Counted from the first letter of the stretch, positions 1 through 8,927 are shown. The stretch is 42,407 nt of DNA from an uncultured Christensenella sp. (GCA_949285605.1 CASDZI010000009.1:29445-71851); one strand, 5' to 3'. Numbers and translations are program-made. Notes: generated by a model not told the origin, from the letters alone.

Positions 1-193
1 GACCGATGTATGGAGCGATATCCTCGCTTACATCGGTTATTTCCGCATTTCCCCATTCTTTGGAGTTTATGGAAACGGAATCGGCTTCGAGGCTTGTGTT
101 GGAAACGAACCAAGCCAAAGTAATCGCCGTAGCGGTAAGAACTATGGCAATGACGATTATCTGAATTCCGATAACGAGCAACTTCTTTTTCAT
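1..193 (-). CDS. Secreted/anchored protein with SipW-like signal segment (partial, N-terminus only)
   Basis: The reverse strand from 193 reads MKKKLLVIGIQIIVIAIVLT, then TATAITLAWFVSN, and stays open to the window edge, so the C-terminus is missing. A short lysine-rich start, about 20 hydrophobic residues and the AWF motif resemble the signal segments of TasA/CalY-like and other SipW-processed proteins; that family link is inference. The mature part seen (about 35 residues) is polar and has no recognisable domain. The product probably acts outside the membrane. It has its own promoter just upstream and no clear Shine-Dalgarno. Confidence 0.6.
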   Translation of the reverse strand, partial: MKKKLLVIGIQIIVIAIVLTATAITLAWFVSNTSLEADSVSINSKEWGNAEITDVSEDIAPYIG

Positions 194-201
194 TATTGAA
201 T

Positions 202-231
202 ATTATAACATAATATAAAAATCAATTTCAA
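202..231 (-). promoter_or_regulatory. Sigma-A promoter of the SipW-like-signal gene
   Basis: On the minus strand TTGAAA (226-231) and TATAAT (202-207) are separated by 18 bases. The -10 ends only 8 bases before the ATG, so the transcript would be leaderless or almost so, which fits the lack of a ribosome binding site. Confidence 0.6.
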
Positions 232-406
232 TCCGCTTGACGAAGTAAATAAATGCTTAGCAAAAAACATCGACGTCGCAGAGTATAAAAAGGATAAAAT
301 ACACTTTAGACAATATTGTATTAAAAAGAAAAATAAATTGAAAATATGCATTGAAGGTGTTTTTTTACAATTTTACGATAATATACCGTATCGAATTGAA
401 TTATAA
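209..406 (+). pseudogene. Possible gene remnant: open frame without a normal start
   Basis: From 209 to the TAA at 404-406 one frame stays open for 65 codons and reads as a plausible lysine-rich polypeptide (it includes KINFNPLDEVNKC and ends FYDNIPYRIEL). It has no ATG or GTG, and only an internal TTG. It lies in a gene-free AT-rich stretch (194-523) and overlaps the divergent promoter. It may be the 3' remnant of a deleted gene or chance. The rest of this gap, to the tRNA terminator near 482, shows nothing else. Confidence 0.25.
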
Positions 407-481
407 AATATTTCGATTGAAAAAGCTCGGAATAAAGACTATTATTTAGAAAAGAAAAGGAATCGACTTGCCATGTAAATC

Positions 482-514
482 AAAAACAAAAAACAGTCGG
501 TTAAGACTGTTTTT
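482..514 (-). terminator. Rho-independent terminator of tRNA-Ala
   Basis: The stem is ACAGTC (493-498) with GACTGT (505-510), extended by A/T pairs, around a 6-base loop. Read on the minus strand it is followed by a T-rich tract (TTTTTTGTTTTTG), directly after the tRNA 3' end. Confidence 0.75.
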
Positions 515-523
515 GTAAGAATT

Positions 524-599
524 TGGTGGAGATGAGGGGGGTCGAACCCCTTACCTCTTGAATGCCATTCAAGCGCTCTACCAGTTGAGCTACACCCCC
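524..599 (-). tRNA. tRNA-Ala (anticodon GGC)
   Basis: The minus strand folds into a 76-nt cloverleaf. The acceptor GGGGGTG pairs with CATCTCC including G-T pairs, the D arm contains the TAGCTC box, the anticodon stem CTTGA/TCAAG holds loop ATGGCAT, and the T arm is AGGGG-TTCGACC-CCCCT. The variable loop is 5 nt. Loop positions 34-36 are GGC, which reads alanine codon GCC. The discriminator is A and CCA is encoded in the DNA. Confidence 0.95.
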
Positions 600-620
600 G
601 TAAGGTTTCGTTGCTCTCAT

Positions 621-649
621 ATAATATAATATTTGCGGCGATTTGTCAA
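621..649 (-). promoter_or_regulatory. tRNA-Ala promoter
   Basis: On the minus strand, TTGACA (644-649) and TATTAT (621-626) are separated by exactly 17 bases, about 20 bases upstream of the mature tRNA 5' end. Confidence 0.8.
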
Positions 650-749
650 TAAAATTTTCGGGGAAATTGTCATAAGATTTGACGGTCGGAGTTTTTAGGA
701 GGCTTTCGTATTCGCTATACGGGAGGAAGGCATTTGATTATTTTCTCCG

Positions 750-778
750 TTGACGGCGAGGGCATAATATTATATAAT
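750..778 (+). promoter_or_regulatory. Promoter of lemA-DUF2207 operon
   Basis: TTGACG (750-755) and TATAAT (773-778) are 17 bases apart. The lemA ATG follows 34 bases later with Shine-Dalgarno AAAGGAG at 797-803. Confidence 0.85.
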
Positions 779-812
779 CGAAATATAATATTTAATAAAG
801 GAGAATTGCTTT

Positions 813-1394
813 ATGGCACCGTGGCTTATTGCGGTTATCGTTATCGCCGCATTGCTGGTTATCGGCATCATCGCTATTATCGTCTGGTGGATCAAAACCT
901 ATAATAAACTTGTGGAATCCACCCAAAAAGTTCAGAATCAATGGTCTCAGATCGACGTTCAGCTCAAGAAGAGATACGATCTTATTCCCAACTTGGTGGA
1001 AACCGTCAAAGGGTACGCCAAACACGAAAAAGAGACGTTGGAGAATGTCATTATGTGGCGTTCTCGGGCTACCGGCGCCACCACAGCCGAAGAGGTTATG
1101 GAAGCCAACAACGGGCTCAGTCAGGCTTTGGGAAGATTGCTGGTTTCGGTGGAAAAATATCCCGACCTTAAAGCCAACGCCAACTTCATGGCTTTGCAGA
1201 ACGACCTTAAAGACGTGGAGAACAAGATCGCCATGGCGAGACAGTTCTATAACGATACCGTTCAGAAGAACAACGAACTTATTCAGAAATTCCCGTCCAG
1301 TATCGTCGCCAACCGTCACAAGGACAAATTCAAGGTCGAAAAATATTTCGAAGTCGAAGATATCGTTCGCGAGGCGCCGAAAGTTTCTTTCTGA
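813..1394 (+). CDS. lemA: LemA family protein
   Basis: This 193-residue protein has a single N-terminal membrane helix (about residues 4-26, hydrophobic and ending in VWWIKTYN). The family hallmarks follow: NQWSQIDVQLKKRYDLIPNL, VKGYAKHEKETLENV and the C-terminal KFKVEKYF segment. LemA proteins are membrane-anchored helical bundles of unclear biochemical role, predicted with the N-terminus outside. The start has Shine-Dalgarno AAAGGAG 9 bases upstream. It is the first gene of a two-gene unit; the DUF2207 gene begins 2 bases after its stop. That pairing is widespread and implies a shared envelope function. Confidence 0.93.
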   Translation: MAPWLIAVIVIAALLVIGIIAIIVWWIKTYNKLVESTQKVQNQWSQIDVQLKKRYDLIPNLVETVKGYAKHEKETLENVIMWRSRATGATTAEEVMEANNGLSQALGRLLVSVEKYPDLKANANFMALQNDLKDVENKIAMARQFYNDTVQKNNELIQKFPSSIVANRHKDKFKVEKYFEVEDIVREAPKVSF

Positions 1395-1396
1395 TT

Positions 1397-3385
1397 ATGA
1401 ATACTCGATTTCTTAAAAAATCCATTACAGGCGGAACGGTTTTACTGCTCTGCCTGTTATGCGTTCTTGCGGCGGTTTTGTCGGGTTGCACGGACAAAGG
1501 CGATTCCTATGTGGAAAAACTCGACATAGAGCTCACCTTGAACGAGGACGGCAGCGTGATCGTTACGGAAACGCATGAAGTACGCTTTGACGACAGGGGA
1601 CGGGACTGGTGGAATTATTATAAGAAAATCAGTCTTAACGACAATTCGAACGGCAACAAGGGGAACACCCTTTCGGAATTCGGAGATTTTTCGGTGACCG
1701 TAGACGGCGTTTCTTACGACTACGACCCGAGTTTCAATATGAACCCCGACAATTTTTCTTCTTCGCAAATTCAAAGACTTGCCGGGAACGCATATACCTA
1801 TTTCGGCTCAAGCAATAACGTGGAGATAGGGGTGGTATTCCCGTATTTTTCCGAAGGCACAAAGACCGTGACTTTCAATTATACGCTTACCGACGTGGCT
1901 GTCAAATATGCCGATTGCAGCGGGTTGTATTATAAATTCGTGGACGAAAGCAATACGCTGTTCGTAAACGAACTCACCGCAACGGTCAATTTCCCTGCGA
2001 CGGACAGCAGCTTGGTTTCGGTCTGGACGCATATCGAGGACGGCAACGGCTCGGGGGTGCTTGCCGAAGGTGAAACGGTAAATAAAGTAACCTATAAAGC
2101 CAACGAATTGAATAAAGGGGTGTATTTCGAAACCAGGCTGCTCTTACCTTCCGACGTCGTGACTTCGGAAAAGACGAATTCCGCCACGAGAGCGGCGATC
2201 ACCGCCGAAGAGACCGCCTGGCAGGAGGCTTTTAACGCCGAACTTCGCAAAATAAGAATAATGTATATAAGCGATATCGTGCTTGCGGTACTTTTATTTG
2301 TCGGAGGGATAGCGTTTACCGTTTATGTCAGAATAAAACGCAGAAAACTCGTTTTACCGAATGCACCCGTTTATTACAGGGAAATTCCCGAGGGTTGGAC
2401 CCCGGGAGAGATGGCTCCGCTTTACCACTATTACGGAAAATATGATATATCGGACGGAATAAGCGCGACCATATTGGATTTATGCAGGAGGCATTTTATC
2501 GATATCGAAGCGGGGGAAAAGAAAAAGGAAGCGGAAATAACCGTAAGAGATTTGGACACGACGGGGCTTGCTCCGCACGAAAAAATCGTTTTCGAACTTT
2601 TGCAGACGGTAGGACAGGGTAAACCGTTCACTATGAAGGAGATGGAAAAATACGCCAAGAACAATACGGGATATTTTTCCGCTCAGGTAAAGAGGTTCAG
2701 AAAAGCGAGTTACGGAATGAGCGAAGGTATGAATCTTTACCCGACGAAGCGTTCGGATAAATACGGCAGAAGAGCTGAAAGGTTGCTTTCGTTATGCTTA
2801 ATAGCCGGATTAGGGATCCTTTTCTTTACTTTTATTTTCAACATATTCGAACTTTATTTCCCTTATACGGGATTGGCTTTTCTGTTGGATGCGTTAATTT
2901 TAGCCATATCGGTCAGAACGCAGAAAGCGCCTTTACCCGCCAACGGGCAAGAAATTTACGACAAGTTTCACGCACTCGGGAAGTTTATGACCGAGTTTGG
3001 CAATATGGACAGACACGAACTTCCGCAGTTATTTTTGTGGGAAGAATATATGGTGTATGCCACGGCCATGGGAATAGCCGACAAGGTGTCGGAACAGCTT
3101 GAAATAGTTTATCCCGAATATAAGGACATAGTGGCAAGACCCTACTGTTCTTCGGCGGATACTTTCCTGATACTGTACCTGCTGTCGCCGTTGATAAGGA
3201 ACGGTATAAACTTTGCGTTGGTTTCCACAATCGGCTCCATTATCAAGAACGTAAACACCATGAAAATGGCGTCGGGACTGTTGTCTGTAGCGAGATCGGT
3301 GGGCAAGATAGGCGGCTCGAGAGGGGGCGGCGGCTTCCGAGGAGGCGGAGGAGGCTTCGGCGGAGGCGGTATGGGCTCAAGGTAA
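1397..3385 (+). CDS. DUF2207 membrane lipoprotein with glycine-rich tail
   Basis: This 662-residue protein is a predicted lipoprotein with signal peptide and lipobox VLSGC (lipidated Cys31). The N-terminal half (about 37-250) is the extracytoplasmic DUF2207 beta domain, opening with LDIELTLNEDGSVIVTE. A membrane helix follows at about 293-315, then a cytosolic region containing PVYYREIPEGWTPGEMAPL, and a second hydrophobic hairpin near 460-500. It ends in a Gly/Arg-rich low-complexity tail after about residue 635, common in this family. It is translated directly after lemA with almost no gap, so co-translation is likely. Function is unknown; LemA/DUF2207 pairs are thought to be envelope proteins. 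Confidence 0.88.
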   Translation: MNTRFLKKSITGGTVLLLCLLCVLAAVLSGCTDKGDSYVEKLDIELTLNEDGSVIVTETHEVRFDDRGRDWWNYYKKISLNDNSNGNKGNTLSEFGDFSVTVDGVSYDYDPSFNMNPDNFSSSQIQRLAGNAYTYFGSSNNVEIGVVFPYFSEGTKTVTFNYTLTDVAVKYADCSGLYYKFVDESNTLFVNELTATVNFPATDSSLVSVWTHIEDGNGSGVLAEGETVNKVTYKANELNKGVYFETRLLLPSDVVTSEKTNSATRAAITAEETAWQEAFNAELRKIRIMYISDIVLAVLLFVGGIAFTVYVRIKRRKLVLPNAPVYYREIPEGWTPGEMAPLYHYYGKYDISDGISATILDLCRRHFIDIEAGEKKKEAEITVRDLDTTGLAPHEKIVFELLQTVGQGKPFTMKEMEKYAKNNTGYFSAQVKRFRKASYGMSEGMNLYPTKRSDKYGRRAERLLSLCLIAGLGILFFTFIFNIFELYFPYTGLAFLLDALILAISVRTQKAPLPANGQEIYDKFHALGKFMTEFGNMDRHELPQLFLWEEYMVYATAMGIADKVSEQLEIVYPEYKDIVARPYCSSADTFLILYLLSPLIRNGINFALVSTIGSIIKNVNTMKMASGLLSVARSVGKIGGSRGGGGFRGGGGGFGGGGMGSR

Positions 3386-3418
3386 TTTATTGCTTGTAAT
3401 TTTTCCCTTTTTAATGAA

Positions 3419-3456
3419 AAAACGGCGTAATTTTATTTGCGTCGTTTTATTTTTTG
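3419..3456 (+). terminator. Terminator of lemA-DUF2207 operon
   Basis: A 12-bp stem (3419-3430 with 3437-3448, two G-T pairs) with a 6-base loop is followed by a T-rich run. Confidence 0.85.
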
Positions 3457-3509
3457 GCGAAATCAGACTTTTTTTTGCAAGAGCGTAAATATAATTTTCG
3501 GATTAGTTA

Positions 3510-3538
3510 TTGCAATTTGATATTTTATATATTATAAT
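3510..3538 (+). promoter_or_regulatory. Promoter of XRE-cupin/ABC exporter unit
   Basis: TTGCAA (3510-3515) and TATAAT (3533-3538) are 17 bases apart, 59 bases before the regulator ATG. Confidence 0.75.
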
Positions 3539-3597
3539 TACAGAGTGATTAAATTTAAGAATAAATTAAGATGTTTTGTTTCTTGAAGGAGCCGCTT

Positions 3598-4161
3598 ATG
3601 GAAATGCAACTTATTGCTCAAAGAATTAAGGGTTTAAGAGAAGACTTGGAAATTTCCGCCAAAGAAATGGCAGAGCTTTGCGAGATTTCCGAAGAAGAGT
3701 ATCTCGCCAGGGAAAACGGTCAGGTGGATTATTCGTTCAGTTTCCTGAACCGTTGCGCCACCCGTTTCAACGTGGATATTTCCGAATTGCTTACCGGAAG
3801 TTTTACTTCACACCTTAAAACTTATGCGGTCGAAAGAAAGGGACACGGACTCAGAGTGGACAGAAGAAAGGGATTCGAATATCTGCACCTTGCCAGTCGT
3901 TTCTATAATCACAAAATCGATCCCCTTATGGTTTACGTGCCTTACAGCGAAGAGGCGTTGAATTCGCCCATCCCCACCAATACTCACGTGGGGCAGGAAT
4001 TCGATTACGTACTGGAGGGGTCTTTGAAAGTTACCGTCAACGGGAAGATCGAAACCTTGAACGAAGGAGACAGTATAATTTACGATTCGGCTACACCTCA
4101 CGGAATGGTCGCCGCAAGCAAAGAAGGTTGCAAATTCCTTGCTATAGTTATAAAATTCTGA
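3598..4161 (+). CDS. XRE-family regulator with C-terminal cupin domain
   Basis: This is a 187-residue transcription factor. Residues about 5-65 form a lambda-repressor-like helix-turn-helix (IAQRIKGLREDLEISAKEMA, then a recognition-helix region and a FNVDISELL end). Residues about 110-185 form a cupin barrel with HVGQEFDYVLEGSLKV, EGDSIIYDS and the TPHGM motif, expected to sense a small ligand. The start at 3598 is preferred over an in-frame ATG at 3571 because GAAGGAG lies 6 bases before it. It lies 48 bases upstream of the ABC exporter genes with no terminator between, so it probably controls them or is co-transcribed. The ligand cannot be told. Confidence 0.85.
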   Translation: MEMQLIAQRIKGLREDLEISAKEMAELCEISEEEYLARENGQVDYSFSFLNRCATRFNVDISELLTGSFTSHLKTYAVERKGHGLRVDRRKGFEYLHLASRFYNHKIDPLMVYVPYSEEALNSPIPTNTHVGQEFDYVLEGSLKVTVNGKIETLNEGDSIIYDSATPHGMVAASKEGCKFLAIVIKF

Positions 4162-4209
4162 ACCACAAAATAAAAAAAAGGGACGGCGGATATTCGCCGA
4201 GAAGGGAGT

Positions 4210-6897
4210 ATGTTTCGATTATTCAAAAAGCTGAAACCGATGACCAAAATTTTCGTAATTGCGGTCTTGTTGCTGTTTGCGTCCGCTTTGGCGGAGCTGT
4301 ATCTGCCGGGAATGATGAGCGATATCATAAACGACGGAATTTACCTCGATTACGAGCCGATGTACGAGCACGAAACCATGGTAAACCCGTTGGGTGAGAT
4401 CGACATTACGGGCGACGTGGACGGATTCGAGAAGGACAAAATTCCTGTATTCGAGATGAGGGACGGATTTTCCACCGTCGACATCAGGACCGTTTGGAAC
4501 GAGCAATTCAACACTTTCGCCATCAATTTCAATTTTATGGATATTCCGGTAAAAGACAGCAAGGAGTTATTTAACGACGTATTGCTGCCTTTTGTCAATT
4601 CTCTGAAAGAATATCAATTTTATAAAATTTCCGAAAAGTACGGATACGAAGTAACCGAATTCAATCAGTATCTGGAAGAAGATCAGCTTAAAGTAAAAGC
4701 CGCCGTCAGTAAACTTATCGATTACGACAGTCTTATCGCCGCCACGGGCAGCGCCATAGACATCAACACCTTCCTCGACATTTACGAAGAGGACAGCGAC
4801 GAAGGCGACAGCGACGTCTGGAGCGACAACGAAGATATGAAGCGTCTCCTGGCAAGCTGCGTCCTTTGTATGAAACATTCGCCCAACGGAAATTTGCTTC
4901 CCATTCCGACGTATACCGACGAGAACGGAGTGACCACGCGTTTGGAAGTGGACAGTTTCGGCGTAGCGCTCGATCAGTCCAAGCTCACTTACGTTATCGA
5001 CGACGAAACGGGCAGGGCGACGCCGTTTCCCGATTACGAAATAATCCTTTGCAACCAAGTTCTCGGATACGCTTACAAATACGAAAACAATACCAAATGG
5101 ATCAAAAACAAACTCGGTATGAGCGAGTCGGAGATAGAGGACGCCATCGCAGGCAATACCGAAGAGGTCAAAGGCATCAAGAAGCTTTTCCAGATACTCT
5201 CGTTGAGTCAGAAAGGCAGTACGACCGACGCTTTGAGCAAGAAAGTGGAAAAATCCAGAGAGGAGTGGCTTACACCCGACGGAGTGACCATTCAGACTTC
5301 GGATATAGGGTTTATTGCCGAGAAGGGAGCGATGATGCTTTTGCTTACGTTGTTTGCGTCGGGCTGTACCATCATCGCAATGTTCCTGAGCAGTAAGATA
5401 GCCGCTTATTTCAGTAAGATACTGCGTTCGATGGTGTTCCATAAAGTCGAAAGTTACTCGCTGGTGGAATTCGATAAATTTTCCACGGCGAGCCTCGTTA
5501 CCCGTTCCACCAACGACATCAACCAGATACAGAACGTATTCCTTATTATATTAAGGACTACGCTCAGCGCTCCCGTGACCATAATCGGCGGCTTCATATT
5601 CAGCTTCCGGGCCAACGTGTCGATGACCATGGTGCTGGTTTACATATTGCCCATTCTGTTCATTGCTTCCGCCGTTGCGGCAATTCTCGTTCAGCCGTTG
5701 TTTAAGGTCATACAGCGTAAAGTAGACCAGCTCACCCTCATAATGCGTGAAGGCATCACCGGTATAAGGGTGGTCAGAGCCTTCAATAAACAGCAACAGG
5801 AAAAGAGTCGTTTCGACAAAGTTAATATCAGTACTTCCAGAACGGCTGTGGTTCTGCAAAGATACTGTGCGGTGCTGGTACCGCTCATCAATATCTGTCT
5901 GAACTGCGCTTCGGTCGGTATTTTCTGGCGTGCGGCAAAACAGGTCGCCACCAATTCCATATCCGACGTGGGAAGTATGCTGGAAGTCAGCCAGTACATA
6001 ACGCAGATAGCCATGTCGATGGTGTTTGTAGCGAGCGCGGTGGTTATTTTCCCGAGAGCGAGCGCTTCCGCCGAACGTATCATCCAGGTAGTCGACACCG
6101 AAGTTGCGGTAGTCGACAGGGAAGGAGCGAAAGATCGCAGCGACAATTCCGGAACCATCGAATTCCGTAACGTCAATTTTAAATACAGTCCCGATGCCGA
6201 AAAGAATATTCTCGAAGACATTTCCTTCCGTTGCGAGAAGGGTAAGGTTACGGCAATAGTCGGCGGAACGGGCAGCGGAAAGAGTACCATTATAAATCTT
6301 ATTCCGAGATTTTACGACGTTACCGGCGGACAGGTCTTAGTGGACGGACAGGACGTAAGCACCTATCCCCAAGCCGAACTCAGGAAGAAGATAGGTTTCG
6401 TGCCGCAGAGAAGTATTCTGTTCAGCGGTACCATCGCCGACAACCTCCGCTACGGAAAGGAAGACGCCACCGAAGAGGAGATGTGGGAAGCGTTGAAAAT
6501 AGCTCAGAGCGATACCTTCGTGAGGGAAAAGGAAGGCGCTTTGGAATACACCGTCGAACAAGGCGGTCAGAACTTCAGCGGCGGTCAGAAACAGCGTCTC
6601 AGTATCGCAAGGGCGGTCATCAGAAAACCCGAAATTTACATATTCGACGACAGCTTCAGCGCGCTTGACTTCAAGACCGATTCGAGGTTGAGGAAAGCGC
6701 TTGCCGAAGTTACGCAGGAAAGCATAGTCATTATCGTGGCGCAGAGAATAGGTACGATAATGGACGCAGACGAGATCATAGTAATGGACGACGGCAGAAT
6801 GGTAGGTAAAGGCAAACACGCCGACCTCATCAGGAATTGCCAGCTTTACCGTGATATCGCATTGAGCCAGATGAGCGAGGAGGAACTCGGATTATGA
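4210..6897 (+). CDS. ABC exporter half-transporter, degenerate ATPase site, large outer domain
   Basis: This 895-residue protein is a type IV (MDR-like) exporter subunit. TM1 is about residues 13-35 and TM2 resumes near 372. The roughly 325 residues between them form an acidic, hydrophilic insert expected outside the membrane. The NBD carries Walker A 685-693 (GGTGSGKST), signature SGGQ 790-793 and Walker B ending D813. The catalytic glutamate position is Asp814 and the switch histidine is Gln845. These are the substitutions of the degenerate half of heterodimeric exporters of the TM287/288 and BmrCD type. Its partner overlaps it by ATGA. AAGGGAG sits only 1 base before this ATG, but the N-terminus MFRLFKKLKP fits the family. 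Confidence 0.9.
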   Translation: MFRLFKKLKPMTKIFVIAVLLLFASALAELYLPGMMSDIINDGIYLDYEPMYEHETMVNPLGEIDITGDVDGFEKDKIPVFEMRDGFSTVDIRTVWNEQFNTFAINFNFMDIPVKDSKELFNDVLLPFVNSLKEYQFYKISEKYGYEVTEFNQYLEEDQLKVKAAVSKLIDYDSLIAATGSAIDINTFLDIYEEDSDEGDSDVWSDNEDMKRLLASCVLCMKHSPNGNLLPIPTYTDENGVTTRLEVDSFGVALDQSKLTYVIDDETGRATPFPDYEIILCNQVLGYAYKYENNTKWIKNKLGMSESEIEDAIAGNTEEVKGIKKLFQILSLSQKGSTTDALSKKVEKSREEWLTPDGVTIQTSDIGFIAEKGAMMLLLTLFASGCTIIAMFLSSKIAAYFSKILRSMVFHKVESYSLVEFDKFSTASLVTRSTNDINQIQNVFLIILRTTLSAPVTIIGGFIFSFRANVSMTMVLVYILPILFIASAVAAILVQPLFKVIQRKVDQLTLIMREGITGIRVVRAFNKQQQEKSRFDKVNISTSRTAVVLQRYCAVLVPLINICLNCASVGIFWRAAKQVATNSISDVGSMLEVSQYITQIAMSMVFVASAVVIFPRASASAERIIQVVDTEVAVVDREGAKDRSDNSGTIEFRNVNFKYSPDAEKNILEDISFRCEKGKVTAIVGGTGSGKSTIINLIPRFYDVTGGQVLVDGQDVSTYPQAELRKKIGFVPQRSILFSGTIADNLRYGKEDATEEEMWEALKIAQSDTFVREKEGALEYTVEQGGQNFSGGQKQRLSIARAVIRKPEIYIFDDSFSALDFKTDSRLRKALAEVTQESIVIIVAQRIGTIMDADEIIVMDDGRMVGKGKHADLIRNCQLYRDIALSQMSEEELGL

Positions 6898-8810
6898 ACA
6901 ACAACGAAGAAATCGTAAAGGTTGAAAAAGAACAAGTTTCTTCCGTAGGCAAAATGGATATGTCCGGAGCTTTCGGAGCAAGTTCCATTAACGTGGAAAA
7001 AGTAGAAGGTGCGGAAAACTTCGGGAAAACGGTAATTCGGCTCATAAAGTATATGAAACCCGAACTTATAGCTCTTATCGCCATGATAATCATAGCGGCG
7101 GTGGGTGCTTGGTTTGCGGTGTGGGTGCCGGATATTCTGAAAAAAGTCACCAACCACCTCGTGGAGAGCATACAGTATTTCAAGGACGTGGACTTGGGTT
7201 ACGTCGGAGAGATCTGTCTTACCGCAGGAGCGTTGTATTGTCTTAACGCATTCTTTACCTTCGCCAGCGGACTTATCGCCGCAAGTATGGCGCAGTCCGT
7301 CGTAAGACGCATGCGTTTCGACCTCAAATGCAAACTCGACAAGGTGCCGCTTAAATATTACGACGGAACCACCACGGGAGAAATTCTTTCCCGTCTGACC
7401 AACGACGTCGAACTCGTTGCGGTTACCTTGCAGGACACCGTCAATCAGATAATCATCGTGGTAATGACCGTCTGCGGCGTTTTGTTTATGATGTTCCGTC
7501 TGGACTGGCTTCTGAGCGTAATTACGCTTTGCAGCGTACCTATTCTGATGGTGACGAGCTCTCTTATCATTAAAAAGAGCCAGAAGGAATTCGCCAATCA
7601 ACAGGAACTCATCGGCGTATTGAACGGACACATTGAAGAAATGTACGCAGGGCACAGGGTCATTCTTCTTTACAACCACGCCGAAGAAAGCATAGAGGAT
7701 TTCGAAAAGACCAACAAACTCTTGTTGAAAGCCACCCGTAAGGCGCAATTTCTGGCGGGTATAATTTTGCCGGTCATTAAGTTTATCAACAACGTTTGTT
7801 ACGTGGCTATCTGCGTTATCGGCGGACTTCGTGCCGGCGTAGGCATTATAAGCATAGGCGATATTCAGGCATGTATCCAATACACCAGGCAGTTCGCTCA
7901 GCCCATCGAAAACATCAGTAACATAGCAAGCACCATTCAGTCCTCCATAGCCAGTGCGGAGCGTGTGTTCAAAATGCTGGATCTGGAGGAAATGACTCCC
8001 GACGGCGAACGTATGGACGTAAGCAACTTTACCGGCGAGGTGGACTTCAAACACGTTGCGTTCAGTTATTCCGAAGATAAGCCGCTCATAACCGACTTGA
8101 GTCTCCACGTAAACGCAGGCGAAAGCATAGCCATAGTCGGACCTACCGGCGCAGGTAAAACTACTCTCGTTAACCTTTTGATGCGTTTCTACGAACTCAA
8201 CAAAGGTCAGATAACCATAGACGGCGTGGACATTCAGACCATGCACAGGGACGATCTGAGAAGTTTGTACGGAATGGTTCTGCAGGACACCTGGCTCTTC
8301 AAGGGAACGGTCGCCGACAATATAGCCTACGGCAACGCCAACGCCACCCGCGAAGACGTAATAGCCGCCGCAAAAAAAGCCCACGCTCACGAGTTTATCG
8401 AGAGCATGGAAAACGGCTACGATACGGTATTGAACGACGACGCAAGCAACATTTCGCAAGGACAGAAACAGCTCCTGACCATTGCCAGAGCAATACTTAA
8501 AGATCCTAAGATAATCATACTCGACGAAGCGACGAGTTCCGTCGATACGAGAACGGAGCAATACGTCCAGAGCGCAATGCTCGCAATGATGGAAGGCAAG
8601 ACCAGTTTCGTCATAGCGCACCGACTGTCCACCATAAAATCCGCTGCGGTTATTCTTGTCATGAATCACGGCGACGTCGTGGAACAGGGCAACCACGAAA
8701 CCTTAATGGCAAAAGGCGGATTCTACGCTAACCTCTATCAGTCCCAGTTCCAGGGCAGAATGGACGGGGAACCGGAGGAAGGAGCCGGCGACGGATTTAT
8801 CCAAACCTGA
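6894..8810 (+). CDS. ABC exporter half-transporter, catalytic partner
   Basis: This 638-residue MDR-type half-exporter has a polar N-terminal leader of about 40 residues, six membrane helices (about 55-360) and an NBD. Walker A is 416-424 (GPTGAGKTT, Lys422), Walker B ends D544 with catalytic Glu545, and the switch His576 is present. The signature is SQGQ (521-524) instead of SGGQ. It therefore supplies the intact Walker B for one ATP site and a non-canonical signature to the degenerate site formed with its partner. This complementarity is strong evidence for an obligate heterodimer. Start and upstream stop share ATGA, implying translational coupling and fixed stoichiometry. The substrate is unknown: drug, peptide or lipid. 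Confidence 0.92.
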   Translation: MNNNEEIVKVEKEQVSSVGKMDMSGAFGASSINVEKVEGAENFGKTVIRLIKYMKPELIALIAMIIIAAVGAWFAVWVPDILKKVTNHLVESIQYFKDVDLGYVGEICLTAGALYCLNAFFTFASGLIAASMAQSVVRRMRFDLKCKLDKVPLKYYDGTTTGEILSRLTNDVELVAVTLQDTVNQIIIVVMTVCGVLFMMFRLDWLLSVITLCSVPILMVTSSLIIKKSQKEFANQQELIGVLNGHIEEMYAGHRVILLYNHAEESIEDFEKTNKLLLKATRKAQFLAGIILPVIKFINNVCYVAICVIGGLRAGVGIISIGDIQACIQYTRQFAQPIENISNIASTIQSSIASAERVFKMLDLEEMTPDGERMDVSNFTGEVDFKHVAFSYSEDKPLITDLSLHVNAGESIAIVGPTGAGKTTLVNLLMRFYELNKGQITIDGVDIQTMHRDDLRSLYGMVLQDTWLFKGTVADNIAYGNANATREDVIAAAKKAHAHEFIESMENGYDTVLNDDASNISQGQKQLLTIARAILKDPKIIILDEATSSVDTRTEQYVQSAMLAMMEGKTSFVIAHRLSTIKSAAVILVMNHGDVVEQGNHETLMAKGGFYANLYQSQFQGRMDGEPEEGAGDGFIQT

Positions 8811-8833
8811 TTTTTTCGCAAAAGGCATATTCG

Positions 8834-8869
8834 GGGACCGATATTAACAGGTATCGGTCCCTTTTCTTT
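8834..8869 (+). terminator. Terminator of ABC exporter unit
   Basis: A perfect 10-bp stem GGGACCGATA (8834-8843) with TATCGGTCCC (8852-8861), 8-base loop, is followed by TTTTCTTT. Confidence 0.9.
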
Positions 8870-8927
8870 CGGTCATATTTTATGGTCGTATATGGCGGCA
8901 AAATGTCGAAAAACGCTCGTCAATCGT

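Noticed and set aside
6846..8696. 616-codon open frame on the minus strand
   Set aside because: It is antisense to a clear ABC exporter gene; its residue make-up (His/Val/Tyr rich, no motif) is typical of a shadow frame.
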